Assembly (NCBI GenBank): GCA_964017045.1
Contig: OZ024807.1
Location: forward strand, 10,609,893-10,673,892
Source of the DNA: Omphiscola glabra
Taxonomy: Eukaryota > Mollusca > Gastropoda > Lymnaeidae
Direction of reading: 5' to 3'
Length of the DNA: 64,000 nucleotides
Position 1 is the stretch's first letter, and the number at the start of each line of letters is the position of its first letter. A program made the position numbers and the translations under genes. Below the pieces are notes generated by a model that saw nothing but the letters and a program-made list of their open reading frames with translations, was not told where the DNA came from and ran no database searches. Below, piece by piece: positions 34,776-47,618 of this stretch.

Positions 34776-37106
34776 CTCCGGTAACACTTCATCACAGTGA
34801 ATCCAAAGGACTAGATGGGTGCAGTTTTTTTTCAAAAGTTGATCCCATCGGACTTTTAAAAATAACAAAAACGTTTCTCCTACAAGTTATAAAAATAGAA
34901 AGATCATCTTTGTGTCACTGGAAAGCTTAAAGCCAGCTCTTTCCAACTATATGCTCTTTGTGTATGTCAGGCATATTTGAAATTTTGAGAGGAGTGCCTA
35001 ATAAATGCTCTCCTAGCGCAGTTAATGTTAACAAATGAAGATATTTAACTATTCTCTCAACGCTGTCAATGCATCTTTACTTAATAGGTACATGACAGAG
35101 AAGAGTTTAAAAAGAGAAGAAGAAACAATACAAATCTTTAGACCCCCCATGACCCTCTTCTTTCTTTTCCCGTTTGGGTCCTATTGAATAATATCGTATT
35201 CTTTGAAATAGAGAAATGTTCGTGTCTAACGCTGACGATACCTTGTTGGGCCCTGTTTAATTTCGAGTCTCAGAACCAGTGAGCCAAGCTAGTAAACATA
35301 CGTGTATCGCTAGGTTTGTGATGGACACAAAAACCAGCTCATGAGTTCATTGAAGAAGGTAGCTAGCTCATCGTCCACTCATTAGAGTTCACCGAATGTG
35401 CTTTTATTGGTGCATTTTGTATTAGGGAAGCAATGGATTAACCGAGCTTAAGACAGCTTCATTTTAACCCACCAACCTCCCCTTAAAAACTAAAATTATG
35501 TTAGCCCTCGATCCAAGCTCGGCCCGTGAATATTCATTCAGCTGTTTTTGTTCTTCTTACCTGTGTCGACGTCGCGTCAGATCGCAATACTCCTTAGTGT
35601 AGCGACTAAACAGTCCCTCGCTTCATCTTTGTCAAAATTGCACTTTGCACCTGTACACTATAGGTGTTTTATTCTCTCTTTTTTCAACGACCTAGCAACT
35701 TAACGCAAGAATAACAAGCCGGGTCGGCCTGCTTAAAGTTTCTCAAGTTGTCCGGCACCTTCCCATTTTATGAAAGTTGCCATAATATATAATTAATTTT
35801 GTATATATAATTTGGATTTTTTAAAAAAATGTATACGTTTTTTTTAATGGGACAAAACTAATTTCTATTTGAAAGTGTTACATGCTTCAGTGTTCAAAAA
35901 CTGTATCATTTGACCTTTTAAAAAAAATGAAGATAAGAGCACTCGATCTCAAGTCTTGAGGCAATCATACGTTTTCTTACACACACCCATGCTGTATTGT
36001 TATCCCCCTTGTTACCATCTCTTCTTCATACCCCCGGTTCCCTATTCTCGTATGCCCTGCTCTCTTATTCAAAACTAGTTTTTGAAGAAAAAAAAAAGTA
36101 TAAAATATAAAGATTAAAAAAAAATAAAAAATTAACGTCTTTTTTTTAACCGAAGGTTTTGTTGTGGTTGCATTTGTTTCCACCCTCGGCGGGTTCTCGT
36201 TCACGATGGTTTTCTGTCATAAAGCCTATTGTAAGCTCATCTTTGAAAATGCTTAATGCAGGTGGAAAAGGGGGGGGGGGATATGTCGCACAAGCCCCGT
36301 CTCTTGTTCCAGTATTTGTAAACGACGTCACCGGACATGTTTTCGCTGCATTAAATTCCCTGTATGCCCCTAAAATAACGTAAGGTATTGAAATGGGTCA
36401 CGGCCTACTGATTTCAGACATGACATAAAGCTCGAGGGGGATCAGTTTTTTTTTTTTTTTTTTTTTTTTTTTAATGTGGATCGCGTTAGAGTTTGAAGAA
36501 GGAAAAAAAAAAGTTGAAACGAAAGGAGTAATAAGAAACGTTACACGCACGGTGGCTTACCAACCATGGGATCCCAAACGAGGTTGTGGCGAGTAACGAA
36601 ACGCTATGCACCGTTGACAAAGATGTCTATTTGATATAACTTGAGTTTGATCGCTGCGAGGTATTTCAGCAATCAACCCGTTACATCATGCTAGCCATTT
36701 TATTTCAACTTATCAGGTTGTATATGTTTAATTGTAGCCTTTATTTTGTTATGTCTGTCTTTATACTTTATGCAGCTATACGGTATAATATGGTGTTGTC
36801 AGTCTATAATTAAAGCTTTAAAATGGATTAATTAGGCGCGAAAAATCTGTGTCTATAGTCCGTTTAAAATAAAATATATAGTAAGCTGCGATTTTGTAAC
36901 AAATTTAATAGTGCGGAAATAGTTTTTGTAGCATTGAATAGGCCTATTTTTTTTTCTCCACTTTTGTTCTTGCTTTTCGTATTGGTTCAAATGATTAAAA
37001 TTTAACACATATTCATAATTATTATTTTAAATTCTGTAAATCGTTACATTAAAACTTAAATAAAAAAAATAAAAAAAATAAAAAAAAATAAAAAAATAAA
37101 ACAACA
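34776..37106. other. Noncoding sequence
   Basis: No gene recognised. A 27-bp T run lies at 36446-36472, a G run near 36271 and an AAAAAAAT-type microsatellite at 37059-37101. 35014-35110 may pair with 32955-33048. Confidence 0.65.
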
Positions 37107-40100
37107 GGTAGATGAGCCGATAACAGGACCACTGCTACTTGAACACTGTCATAACGACTGACAGTGACAGAATTTCAAGCAACGCCGATTTAAAGCTACT
37201 AAGATTTGCGGTCGAATGTGTTACTAATGAAAGTAACATTTTTTTTCCCCCTCAGGGTAAGAGAGAGATTTAAACGAGAACCACTGGGGTCGGGGGTTAA
37301 AGGGGACTAACAGCTCAGCCAAATAAACTTGTCGTCGCAGCAAGCGCTATGATCTGTCACTCGGTAACACGAGGATTAGCCGCCCGAGTCATCATTTAGT
37401 TCCTGGCGTTTATATGTTGTTGAGTGCATTAAGTCGTGATTTGGCTGGCCATAAATCAGACTTCTGCAACGCCCGTGTTGCCACTTCTATCAGGAACTGA
37501 TGATTTTTAAAGAAAAAAAAAAGAAGAAAAAATGCTGATTATGTGAAACTGTGGGTGGGTGGTTAGGTTGGTGGGTGTCCAGGCACGACACCTTTTTTTA
37601 AAAAAAAATAATGATATAGAATATAATAGAATATAATTTTTATTTTTTAATACATGCCACCACCACATTAAATGAACACACAAACAATCAACAAAAAATA
37701 TAAAATCATGTGTTAGTGTTTAGCATCGTTTTGCAGTCACCTCAATGATACTTGGAGCCCCTCGCTCGGGATGCACTTTTCACACTCCACAGAGATTGGT
37801 GACACGGCCATGGTCTTATATATAGTCAGTCTATATATATATATATATATACACTTATCCCCACTTACACCCCCCCCCCCCAATATTGCTATGTAGCCAG
37901 TGATATGCCTAAATCATATCATCAGGGGGCGAATACAGAATGACAACACAAAGACACAAAAGAAAGAAAACAAATACATGAAAAGAAGTACATGAACCCA
38001 AATAGATCTACAACTCAGGTTTATTGAGTTGATCCATAGGGGTAAGGTTGGGTACAGTACATAGCTATCCATTATCCAGAAAACGTGAATAGTGGAATAA
38101 TAATTAAATACCTGTTTTTGAAATTGCCCCCCCCCCCCCGGTGTTGTTATATTATATCATTTCCCTATTGTATGCCCTCGACTGCATGTTCGGGTTATAA
38201 CGAGACTAGACCCGTCACGAACATCTACTAGCACCTGTAATTATCAGACATAATTATATAGTTTTGCGTACAACAATGCTGTTTCTTTATACACCGACAC
38301 CACATATATCTATCCCCCCCCCCAAAAAAAAAAGAAAGATGTGCCGGGTATATACCCATGATGACAACGCCCAGTATGGTTATTTACGGTACAATAATAC
38401 TGTAATGATAAGATTGCGAAACTCTATGAATCGATGTTGTTGAATCTCGAGTGAAGTAGCTGTGTGGTGGCAATGGTAAGTGTGGGGTTGTGTGTGCGTT
38501 TGGGTAGTAGGTGGGGCTCTGTAGTTGCGCGTATGTGGTGCTAGTTATATTAATGGTAGCCCGGCGTTAGCTGTAACCGGTTATTGTAGAACCAAGTAAA
38601 GAGAGGCGAAATGTGGAGGGCATAAGCCATAATCTAGAAAAAGTGTGTGATGTTGTATTCGTTTATGCGGTGTTGTATTTGTTGTGTGTTTGTGTGAATG
38701 TGATGTTGTATGCGTGCCTGTGGGTTTTATATATGTGTGTGTGTGTGTGTAGTAGGGTGGGGGGGAGGTGACACGTCTAGCTCATGTTGTCTGATGCACA
38801 CTAGTACAATTTGAAGAGTCTATATTTTTAAGCCGGCCCGGAACAGCGCTATGTGTTTAACGAGTACTCTTTTTAAAATACGCGCGCGTGTGCGTGTTAC
38901 ACCTTCCCCCACATCCTCACGAAGAGCTCTCCACTGTTTTGTACCCAAACTTTCATTACAAAAGCATCTCAAGATTTTAGCACCTACTTGCATAAAGGAA
39001 AAAAAAACAAGAAAGCGGGACAAATAATTCTGTTTGTTCGTCGAACATTCACATAAGACTTAATATAGAAATGAAATATGAAAGGTATATTTTTGTTAAA
39101 ATGTTGACTTCGAGAGAAATGCACTTAAATTTGAAGACACAGTCAGCGCGAAGCAGCTGTGCCACGCTAACGTGGACCCCCAAACGTCACTGGACGAACA
39201 CGACATCGTCAACCGAACGCTCTGTCGTCTGTTAGTGGCGTCCATTGTATATTTTAATACCAGAGTTAGAGATTTTCAAAATTGATAACCAAATTATTTT
39301 CCAAACCTGTACATTGTATAGAACCCCCCCCCCCCCCCAAAACCCTAACTCCTTTTTGTTAAGGCCCGCGGTGTGACCCGAATAAACCCTCGCCTTTGTT
39401 TCGTTCTTGAATGCAGTTTTTTCTTCTTTTTTTTCTTTTTTTCCTGGTGGCGTGAACCCATCCATATACCGGTGTCTCGGCGAGTACAGGCCCCCTGTAT
39501 ATTCCGTTAGACACCGAGAGGTCAATTACGTTCTAACGAGGGTTCACTATTATGCCGGGGTATTGAGTACGGGGGTTGAAAAAGGGGGGGGGGGGCTGTT
39601 TCTTGCAGACGTTAATGATGATTTAAACGACGCTGATTTTGTTTTCTTAAGAACCGTTTACCCGGGGGCACCCTACCTGCGAAGAGTCGGTCCAACTTTA
39701 AAAAATATATTGTGTGTGTGTGTGTGCCTACTCCAGTAGTAGAAGAAGAAGACCCCCCCCCCCCCCTCCGTCCTTTTGTAATTTTTTTGGGGTCTGTTCA
39801 CATCCATTTCCGTTGTGTTCTCCTTCACCCTGTAGTCTGCCGCCCTTTATGATTACCCCGTTGTTTATTTATCTGCTCACACCTCTCCCAGGTTTTCTGT
39901 CTATTCTTTCTATCATATCTGTGGCAGCACACCCCTTGTACACCCTTCCGGGTAATCGTTCATCCCATAATCCCCTGCAGTTTCCTTTTCCATCTTCAAT
40001 AAAGATATTTTGATTTCTTTTTAGCAAATTTTTAAATATTTTTTTTAAAAATATGTAAAGATGTATATAGAAACTTTATATACCAGAGACTAATGTACAA

Positions 40101-42356
40101 TTTCAATATAACACTGACAGCTGCAGTGTTACTGTAAATCCCCCACCCTACCCCGACCTCGTTAAAAGAAACGAAAATAACAACTACAATTTAGCGATAA
40201 AGTCACCTGTCTAATCCTCGATGAAGATTCAAAACTTTTTAAAATCGTCTTTCTCGTAAAAAATAGTATGTATTGGTAGGAGAGCATAACCCCACCCCCA
40301 CCCCCTTCCCGGTCCCGGTTTAAAACATTTACTCACCTTTCTCCTCACCATGACCCCTCCCCCACAACACCTGTGTCTGATAACCGATCCCTCAATGTCC
40401 CGAGCGTGTGCTATACACATTAGAGCTGATCGCTCGTGTCTGCTCAGAAAGGTGGATGGCTATAAGATTTGCCTGGATTAGCAGTTAACCATGTTAATTG
40501 CGTCCCCATCCTGCTATTGGATATTCAATAAGCCCCGCCCTCAGTCAGCCATCCGTCTTCTAGCAATATATAATATATCTTTTTATTTGACTTAGTTACA
40601 AAGTCGAGTCTCCCCACCCCTTTTTTTTTCTTCTCCTTTTTTTCCAAACCGGATCCACATAACTGAATGTTAAGTGTAGGAGGAAAGAGCCCTCGCCTTG
40701 GGGCATCGCGACGGATAAAACAAACAAAACGCTTTGAAAACTAAAAGGTCCCAAGTTGAGATTAGGGACATTAATGATGAAACGATAATCGGATTTTTTT
40801 TAGTATTTATGGTTTCTAAAACGAGAGTGTACTTAAAGCCTAGCTTGCAAATGTATTAGCTTCAACACGACACACGTTTCAAAAGGAAACAAAAGAAAAT
40901 CTACTCCGCAGCGGTCTCCAAATTTATTATTTGTCGAGAAAGTTAGGGTTAGGGTTAGGTTAATAGCTAAATATATTTATATCTACTTTTTGCTTGATCG
41001 AATGATCTGATTCTGATACGGGTTTAACAGCACCAGTTAAAAGGGCACCGCATCCGGCCCAGGGTATGCGCTCACGTTGATGACACATGCTTCACCGTCA
41101 TAACGGGCCGAAAGCCGTAAGCAATTGTCCTTGATGACATCAATCGAGTGTAAATATATATCCAGCATCAGAACTCGATTACGTTTGGCTTTTGTTTTGT
41201 TGACTTTTGGATACATTCTTTGGGTGGATTTTTTTTGCTGGAAAAAGGTGGGGGGGGGGGGGAGTGCACAACCAGCTAATGGGCAAGAAGGTCTCAACGA
41301 TATTTAATTTGTCAAAATCAGACAATAATGTACAGAAGCCTGGTAAGCTCGGACCTGGGTGAACTTGATACACCCCCCCTCCCCGCGTGCACGTTGTCCC
41401 ACCATGTCCCTGGTGTTATCTGTTTCTCACCGTATGCATTTAAATGAACAAATGTATGTATTCTCTTTAATCTTTGAAAAAAAAAAAAAAAATTAATACC
41501 GTTTTGTTAGGACAGCGGTCGGTAAATCGCGGCTCGTGAGCCGCGTGCGTCTCTTTAGCGGCTCGGCCAGTCGGCCACGAGTCGGTTTTTAACTCCGAGA
41601 ATCATCGTTCTTGACAAGAAATTTGGCTCTCAACAAAAAATGTGTAATGGTCCTGCTGCTGATTTTTGGCTCTTTTTTTTTTTTGTTTTGTTTTGTTTTT
41701 TAAAGTCTGAATATTTGTCGTTCGTAATGGTGCGACCCGTTCTTCATTCACGAGTCGGTGTCATCTCTCAACTGTTCAAGTTTCACCCTCGCGTTATGTG
41801 CAACGTTGAAAAAAAAGAAGAAATTAAAAGATTTTGTGTTCTGTGGCTCATTTATTATGTATCAGCCGGTTGCCATATTTCTGTGAGCCTTTGTTAGGGT
41901 CTTTATTATGAGATGTGGGTTACATCCATTTCTCCCGGTATGCAAAACAATTCACTGGGGGAAATGGGGGGGGGGCGATTATCTGCACAGCACCAGGTAG
42001 TAACGGCTCTCAGATGTGTACCTGAAAGGATGGGGAACCGGAGGCTGTGTTAGGGGTGCGAGAGGGCTGCGTAAGGGGTGGGGCGTATTGGCTACGGTGC
42101 ACTTTCATGCATAAAGTTTGCCCTTGTCAGATAGCGTTTGTTAAATTTCATTTGAGCGGTTATGCCCCCTGTCAAATTTTTTTATGGTATCGAGCCGTGG
42201 GGATGCGTGTGTAAGTGTGTGTATTTGAGTGTGTGTATTTGAGTGTGTGTGTGTGTGTGTATGTAAGTATCTGTGTGAGTAAGTGGAGGAGGTGGGGATG
42301 ACTGGTGCATGTAGATATGCACAAAACAGAGCTTTACGTCTTTTTTATTTTGGTAA
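37107..42356. other. Long noncoding stretch
   Basis: No supported gene in 5.2 kb apart from the hAT-like element entered at 41513. It has TA repeats at 37831-37851, C tracts near 37869, 38129, 39322 and 39752, G tracts near 39585 and 41251, and TG-rich tracts at 38690-38752 and 42207-42285. A telomere-like ttagggttagggttagg occurs at 40944-40960. Confidence 0.65.
41513..41891. mobile_element. Probable hAT MITE, 379 bp
   Basis: Begins cagcggtcggtaaatcgcgg, then ctcgtgagccgcg and ctctttagcggctcgg, the typical 5' end of a widespread hAT group. The 8-mer tgttagga (41505-41512) recurs as tgttaggg (41892-41899), 7 of 8. The right terminus itself is decayed (a ggttgccatatttctg piece lies just inside), so the 3' boundary rests on the duplication. 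Confidence 0.6.
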
Positions 42357-42608
42357 ACATATAAAGCAACTATACGCACAACGCTATTAAATGTATAAAG
42401 CAACTTTACGCACAACGCTATTAAATGTATAAAGTAACTATGCGCACAACGCTATTAAATGTATAAAGCAACTTTACGCACAACGCTATTAAATGTATAA
42501 AGCAACTTTACGCACAACGCTATTAAATGTATAAAGTAACTATACGCACAACGCTATTAAATGTATAAAGCAATTATACGCACAACGCTATGAAACGTAT
42601 AAAGCTAT
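42357..42608. repeat. Minisatellite, 34-bp unit, 7 copies
   Basis: Unit contains gtataaagcaactatacg and cacaacgctattaaat, with starts at 42361, 42395 and so on. Variants alternate tatacg / tttacg. Confidence 0.95.
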
Positions 42609-43023
42609 TATCCATGTGAGATACCATACAATGGACAAAAAATGACGGGATCTGATAGCGATTGTTCCGTTTTGCTTGTGTGTGTGGTGTGGGCCCCGGA
42701 GGGGGGGGGGCGGCTATGAGCAAGGGATGGATTTTAAAAGGAAAATCAAAGAAAACTGATCCCACATTGGGAATTATAGAGCCCTTTGGAACATAAAAAG
42801 AATTCCTCGACTTTTTAAATTTTTTGTATTGTTTCTGCTGCTTTCAAACCGGATTAATTTGTTTCGAGTTTGGCGCCTGCAAGTCACGAGACATGTTTTA
42901 TATTCAAACATGTGTTTGATCTAGATTCCAGACACATGTTTCAACGCGTTTCCTTTGACTTTCCTGGCTAGTACCACCAACCATGGAGACAAAGAGGTCT
43001 AGTGTGTAGACACTTCGCCCTGC
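42609..43023. other. Noncoding sequence
   Basis: G run near 42700; no gene or element recognised. Confidence 0.6.
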
Positions 43024-43340
43024 CTCAGTCACTAAGCACGTATGTGGTCTGGTGTATGATGTCCTTAGTCACTAAGCACGTCTGTGGTCTGGGCTATGAT
43101 GTCCTCAGTCACTAAGCACGTATGTGGTCTGGTGTATGATGTCCTTAGTCACTAAGCACGTATATGGTCTGGTGTATGATGTCCTCAGTCACTAAGCACG
43201 TCTGTGGTCTGGTGTATGATGTCCTTAGTCACTAAGCACGTATGTGGTATGGTGTATGATGTCCTCAGTCACTAAGCACGTATGTGGTCTGGTGTATGAT
43301 GTCCTTAGTCACTAAGCACGTCTGTGGTCTGGTGTATGCC
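43024..43340. repeat. Minisatellite, 40-bp unit, 8 copies
   Basis: Unit contains cactaagcacgtatgtgg and tctggtgtatgatgtcc. Copies alternate ending ccttagt and cctcagt, so the effective unit is an 80-bp dimer. It passes without a gap into the related 36-bp array. Confidence 0.95.
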
Positions 43341-43870
43341 CTTGTAACTAAACACCTATGTGGTCGAGTGTATGCCCCTGTAGCTAAACACCTATGTAGT
43401 CGGGTGTATGCCCCTGTAACTAAACACATATGTGGTCGGGTGTATGCCCCTGTAACTAAACACCTATGTGGTCGGGTGTATGCCCCTGTAACTAAACACC
43501 TATGTGGTCGGGTGTATGCCCCTGTAACTAAACACCTATGTGGTCGGGTGTATGCCCCTGTAACTAAACACCTATGTGGTCGGGTGTATGCCCCTGTAAC
43601 TAAACACCTATGTGGTCGGGTGTATGCCCCTGTAACTAAACACCTATGTGGTCGGGTGTATGACCCTGTAACTAAACACCTATGTGGTCGGGTGTATGCC
43701 CCTGTAACTAAACACCTATGTGGTCGGGTGTATGCCCCTGTAACTAAACACCTATGTGGTCGGGTGTATGCCCCTAGCACTAAGCACCTCTTTGGACGGG
43801 TGCATGCCCCTGTAACTAAACACCTATGTGGTCGGGTGTATGCCCTTAGTCACTAAGCACCTCTTTGGAC
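43341..43870. repeat. Minisatellite, 36-bp unit, about 14 copies, related to the 40-bp array
   Basis: Unit contains taactaaacacctatgtgg and tcgggtgtatgcccctg. It aligns to the 40-bp unit with a 4-bp length change. A period divisible by three keeps frames open on both strands: a 190-codon plus frame repeating PVTKHLCGRVYA and a 171-codon minus frame. The last units revert toward the 40-bp type (cttagtcactaagcacc). No coding evidence beyond openness. Confidence 0.95.
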
Positions 43871-45653
43871 GGGTGTCTCGTCATATTTCTCCCACCCATT
43901 GCCGTCACGGGGCAGAAAGGGGGTTTTAGAAAAAAAAAAAAAGGGGGGGGGGTCGATTCAAGTTTACCATTTAATAAATGTTCCCAGCTGTCAATGAAAG
44001 TTGAGGGAGTATGATCTGATATGGGCTCAGAGCTATCTCTGCTCTAAATATTATCGGTAGATAACCCAGTATCTCGCAATCAAAGCTATGAAATTATAAA
44101 TGGCGTCCAATCGGTTATATCAGTATCCAGAACGTTCAAATCTCCGCGTGTGTAGTGAAGAGACGGGGAGAAATTTAGAGAGTGAGAAGGTGGGGGAGAG
44201 AAAGATTGGAGAAAACCTAAAGAGATGGAGATAGAGAATTCCTATTTTGTGATCGTCCATCTTCAATTTGCCTCAACTTTTCCACACGTAGGAGCTCTTA
44301 ACTCGTGAATCGTACGATGGAACAATTTCAAGTGTTCGCTCAAGTATCTATCCCAGGGCCGAGAGGCAAACGAGGGCACCGGGCTTAGGTTATAGGCTCT
44401 TGAAGATGTTTTGTATACAGAATCTTGTTTTCTAAAGCTTCCTCCCATTTAAAAAAAAATCTGTTTGTGCACTATGACCCTTTACTATGGCCCTTTACTA
44501 TGGCCCTTTATTATGGCCTTCCTTTCATCATTGAATTAATTCAAATATGCATGGAAGAATTGTAACCACCACCTCCATTTTTTTTCTAAAGGAGGGGTTG
44601 GGGGTCGTCATCAAGCGCTTGAAGTTATGTTTTATTATAATCAAAATTTTTTTGTATTAAAATGTGTATAAATTATATGTATATAATTATCATTACACTG
44701 TCCTATATCGATGTTTATCGTGGGCTATTATACAACTTTTTTTCAATATTTAAAAACTATTTTTTTTTTTTTTTTTTTTTTTTGGTTTCATTTGTTCATT
44801 AGAGTCAAAGTTGTGAAACATCAATCTCTCCCTTCCTTTCGCCCTTCTTTACACCCCCCCCCCACGTGACACTTCTACCCAACCCCTTTTGCCCCCACCC
44901 CCTCGCTTCGCCTAGAAATATTGTGTATAAGAGTTTCAGGAGGAAGACAATTCAAAAGGTCTTGTAGCCGACAACCTCTCAGTGAAGAAGCAAGCCACCT
45001 GCAAGCACTCCAGACTTCTTCTTCTTTTTTTTTTCGTTGGTTGGCTCCCTTGTAGCGGAGAAAATATGAAAGGGGGACAACCGGTCGTGTTTATTAAATA
45101 AAAAGGGGAGGTCAAAAAAAAAAGAAAAAAAGGAATAAACAAGAGCAAAAAAATCCTCGCCCCCTTCTCTTTCCCACCCGTTCTATATATTATTTTATAA
45201 TGTATTCTCGCGTATGGCTTTCTGTACATTCACGAGAGAGGGAAAATTTCCCCTCGCGTAAGTTTAGCGGTGATTCGTATTTGTCGCAATGACATTTTCG
45301 TATGGATCATTAAGTGAATAATTCCAAAAAGGGACTCGTTTAAAAAGAGAAGGATTTGTTAAGGATTGCGAGGAGGTGACGGGTCGTATAAATTTGTATG
45401 TGCGCCTTTGTTGGCCCCTCTATTTAACACACAATTCAGCTACAAATGCTAGTTTATCAGATCTAACACACACATTTTTAAAAAAATAGCTTTTCCCCGA
45501 ATCTAGCACACGCACGAAAATTAGTATTTCGGATCTAACACAAACACACACACTCACAAAATGTATCACCATATTTTGACGTTTTTTGGGGGGAAAGTGT
45601 GCAGAGCACAATAATAGGATTTGAATTTACTAGTGTGAAGTGAAGTCGATAGA
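43871..45653. other. Noncoding sequence with poly-T/poly-G
   Basis: An A-run joined to a G-run near 43929-43952 and a 24-bp T run at 44760-44783. Three 15-bp copies of ctatggccctttact type lie at 44474-44517. No supported gene. Confidence 0.65.
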
Positions 45654-45832
45654 ATGTACGGAGGTCACACTGAGTGTATAGAGGTCACACTGGATGTGTG
45701 GATGTCACACTGGATGTATGTAGGTCACACTGGATGTATGGAGGTCACACTGGATGTATGGAGGTCATACTTGATGTATGGAGGTCACACTGGATGTATG
45801 GAGGTCACACTGGATGTATCGAGGTCACACTG
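45654..45832. repeat. Minisatellite, 20-bp unit, 9 copies
   Basis: Unit gaggtcacactggatgtatg, with starts at 45661, 45681, 45701 and so on. Confidence 0.95.
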
Positions 45833-45926
45833 TACAGTAGTTCCAAGCGGTGAACATCGTCACTGGACAGAAGCAAGAGGGTGCAGACGACTGGCGCTAA
45901 TGGCATCTTTTTAAAATGCTGCACTG

Positions 45927-46066
45927 TTGCACATATTGGTTGGATGGCTGCTCATATTGGTTGGATGGCTGCTCACATTGGTTGGATGGTTGCTCATATT
46001 GGTTGGATGGTTGCTCATATTGGTTGGATGGTTGCTCATATTGGTTGGATGGTTGCTCATATTCGT
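45927..46066. repeat. Minisatellite, 21-bp unit, about 7 copies
   Basis: Unit contains catattggttggatggttgc. The plus strand reads a HIGWMVA heptapeptide, a result of the 21-bp period. It lies under 100 bp from the 20-bp array, with unrelated sequence. Confidence 0.95.
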
Positions 46067-46995
46067 TGAATGCCACCACGCATATTTAAAATTTTAAAAT
46101 TCTCGTTTGCGCCACGCTCTCAACTTGATCTAACAAGCCTGTAGTCACCGACACTGCACTGCATATATTTTAGACTGAGGATTCGGATGCACCCTACCTT
46201 TGGGTTAAAGGGGAAAAATAGGAAATATGCAAACACGCCATCATACAACAGATTATTATATATTATTTGAAATCCTAAGAATAAAGATTAACATATGAAT
46301 ATTCATTCTATAAAAAGTTAGTATTTGAAATTTTTAGCAACGTTTTAGGAACATTACGCGTCTTGAAGTTAGGGGCTGCTAGCCACGTTATTTCTTTATT
46401 TTACCCCCCCCCCCCCACGTTATTTCTTTATTTTTTACCCCCCCCCCCCCAAACCGAAGTGCCATGACACGCGACTACACTGGGTAGCGGTTCTCAAACT
46501 GTTAAGATGTTTTATTTTATCGCTCGAATCTCCTCAAAACTGAATAAAATGCTCGTGTGCATTTCTCGTAATTCGGACTGTTGATGTCACTGGACATCTG
46601 ATTGTATGAGGTTGTTGCAGCTCTGCGTGTAACTGACACAGTGCAATGCACCAGGTTATCTCAGTTTGGAGAAAGTCAAGACAAAGGGTGTATGGGGGAA
46701 GCGATCGCATACGGCATTAATCTCTTCCTTCTTATCCAAACATCTCCACCCACGCCCCTCACCCCAAGCTCAGGATGTGGTTGTCTTTTGTTATCCTTTT
46801 TTGTATTTGCCCGCCCCACCCTCATTGTTTTGGTCTCTACCAGGTGCAAAGTATGTTTTGACCATTTTTTTTTTTTTTTTTTTTTTTCATTCAGATTATA
46901 AATCTGAAATAACATTTGAAATAACTAGAAACGGGGTAAATCGTTTGAAGGCGAAAAATAAGTCTCCACACTAATTGTGCTGGTACTTTTTGTTA
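46067..46995. other. Noncoding sequence with duplicated C tracts
   Basis: Two copies of cacgttatttctttatttt, each ending in a C run, occupy about 46383-46450. A possible hAT left terminus (agcggttctcaaactg) sits near 46487 with no partner. A T run of 23 lies at 46865-46887. Confidence 0.65.
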
Positions 46996-47003
46996 CTCTA
47001 TAG

Positions 47004-47200
47004 CAGCGGTTCTCAACCTATGGGTCGCGACCCCTTTGAGGGTCTAATGACCCTTTTACAGGGGTCGCCTAGGACCATCGGAAAACTCATATACCCTACA
47101 GTTATGACATAGCAACGAAAATAATGTTGTGTTTGGGGGTCGCCACAACGTCAGGAATTATATTAAAGGGACGCGGCATTAGGAAGGCTGAGAACCACTG
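47004..47200 (+). mobile_element. SPIN-like hAT MITE, 197 bp, perfect target-site duplication
   Basis: Starts cagcggttctcaacctatgg and ends ggctgagaaccactg; the outer 16 bp are inverted with two mismatches. The 8-bp duplication ctctatag is perfect on both sides (46996-47003 and 47201-47208). Internal motifs gggtcgcgaccccttt, aggggtcgcctaggacc and atcggaaaac, and the later gggggtcgccacaac, match my memory of the SPIN non-autonomous consensus. No transposase is encoded; mobility would have needed a transposase in trans. Confidence 0.9.
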
Positions 47201-47366
47201 CTCTATAGGAAGTTATTTCAACTACATACTTCTTTTATATGTTCATATCTCTCTCTTTATAAAATCAAACACATTTTAATATGAAAAAACCCGCTTTTTA
47301 GTGGGGTTTCGGGGGTGGGGGGATTTAGGGGATTAAGAAAAGGCTTTCTTAATCCTCCATCTAATC

Positions 47367-47618
47367 CTGTGGTTCTCAACCTTCCTAATGCCGCAACCCT
47401 TTAATAAAGTTCCTCATGTTGTGTCGACCCCATATCCATTAAATTATGTTCGTTGCTACTTCATAACTGTAGAGCATATGTGTTTTCAGATGGCCTAAGA
47501 CCACATGAAAAACGTATACTCTACAGTTATCAACGAAAATAATTTTGTTGTTGGTGGTCATCACAACATGAGGAACTGTATTATAGGGTTGCAGCCTTAG
47601 AAAGGTTGAGAACCACTG
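47367..47618. mobile_element. Fold-back SPIN-like derivative, 252 bp
   Basis: Both halves derive from the same end of the SPIN-like element. The left reads ggttctcaaccttcctaatg, then a copy of gaccctttaataaagttcctcatgt type; the right carries the reverse complement, ending ggttgagaaccactg. The arms pair over roughly 100 bp with mismatches. No convincing 8-bp duplication remains. It sits 166 bp from the element at 47004-47200. Confidence 0.75.

Noticed and set aside
40944..40960. Telomere or interstitial telomere from ttagggttagggttagg
   Set aside because: Under three copies; too short to separate from chance in AT-rich DNA. The same applies to the ccctaaac stretch near 25514.
43284..43856. 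190-codon frame of a 12-residue repeat as a secreted or structural protein
   Set aside because: The unit is 36 bp, so frames stay open on both strands; the neighbouring related 40-bp array is noncoding.
46487..46503. Additional hAT element from agcggttctcaaactg
   Set aside because: No right terminus or 8-bp duplication could be found.
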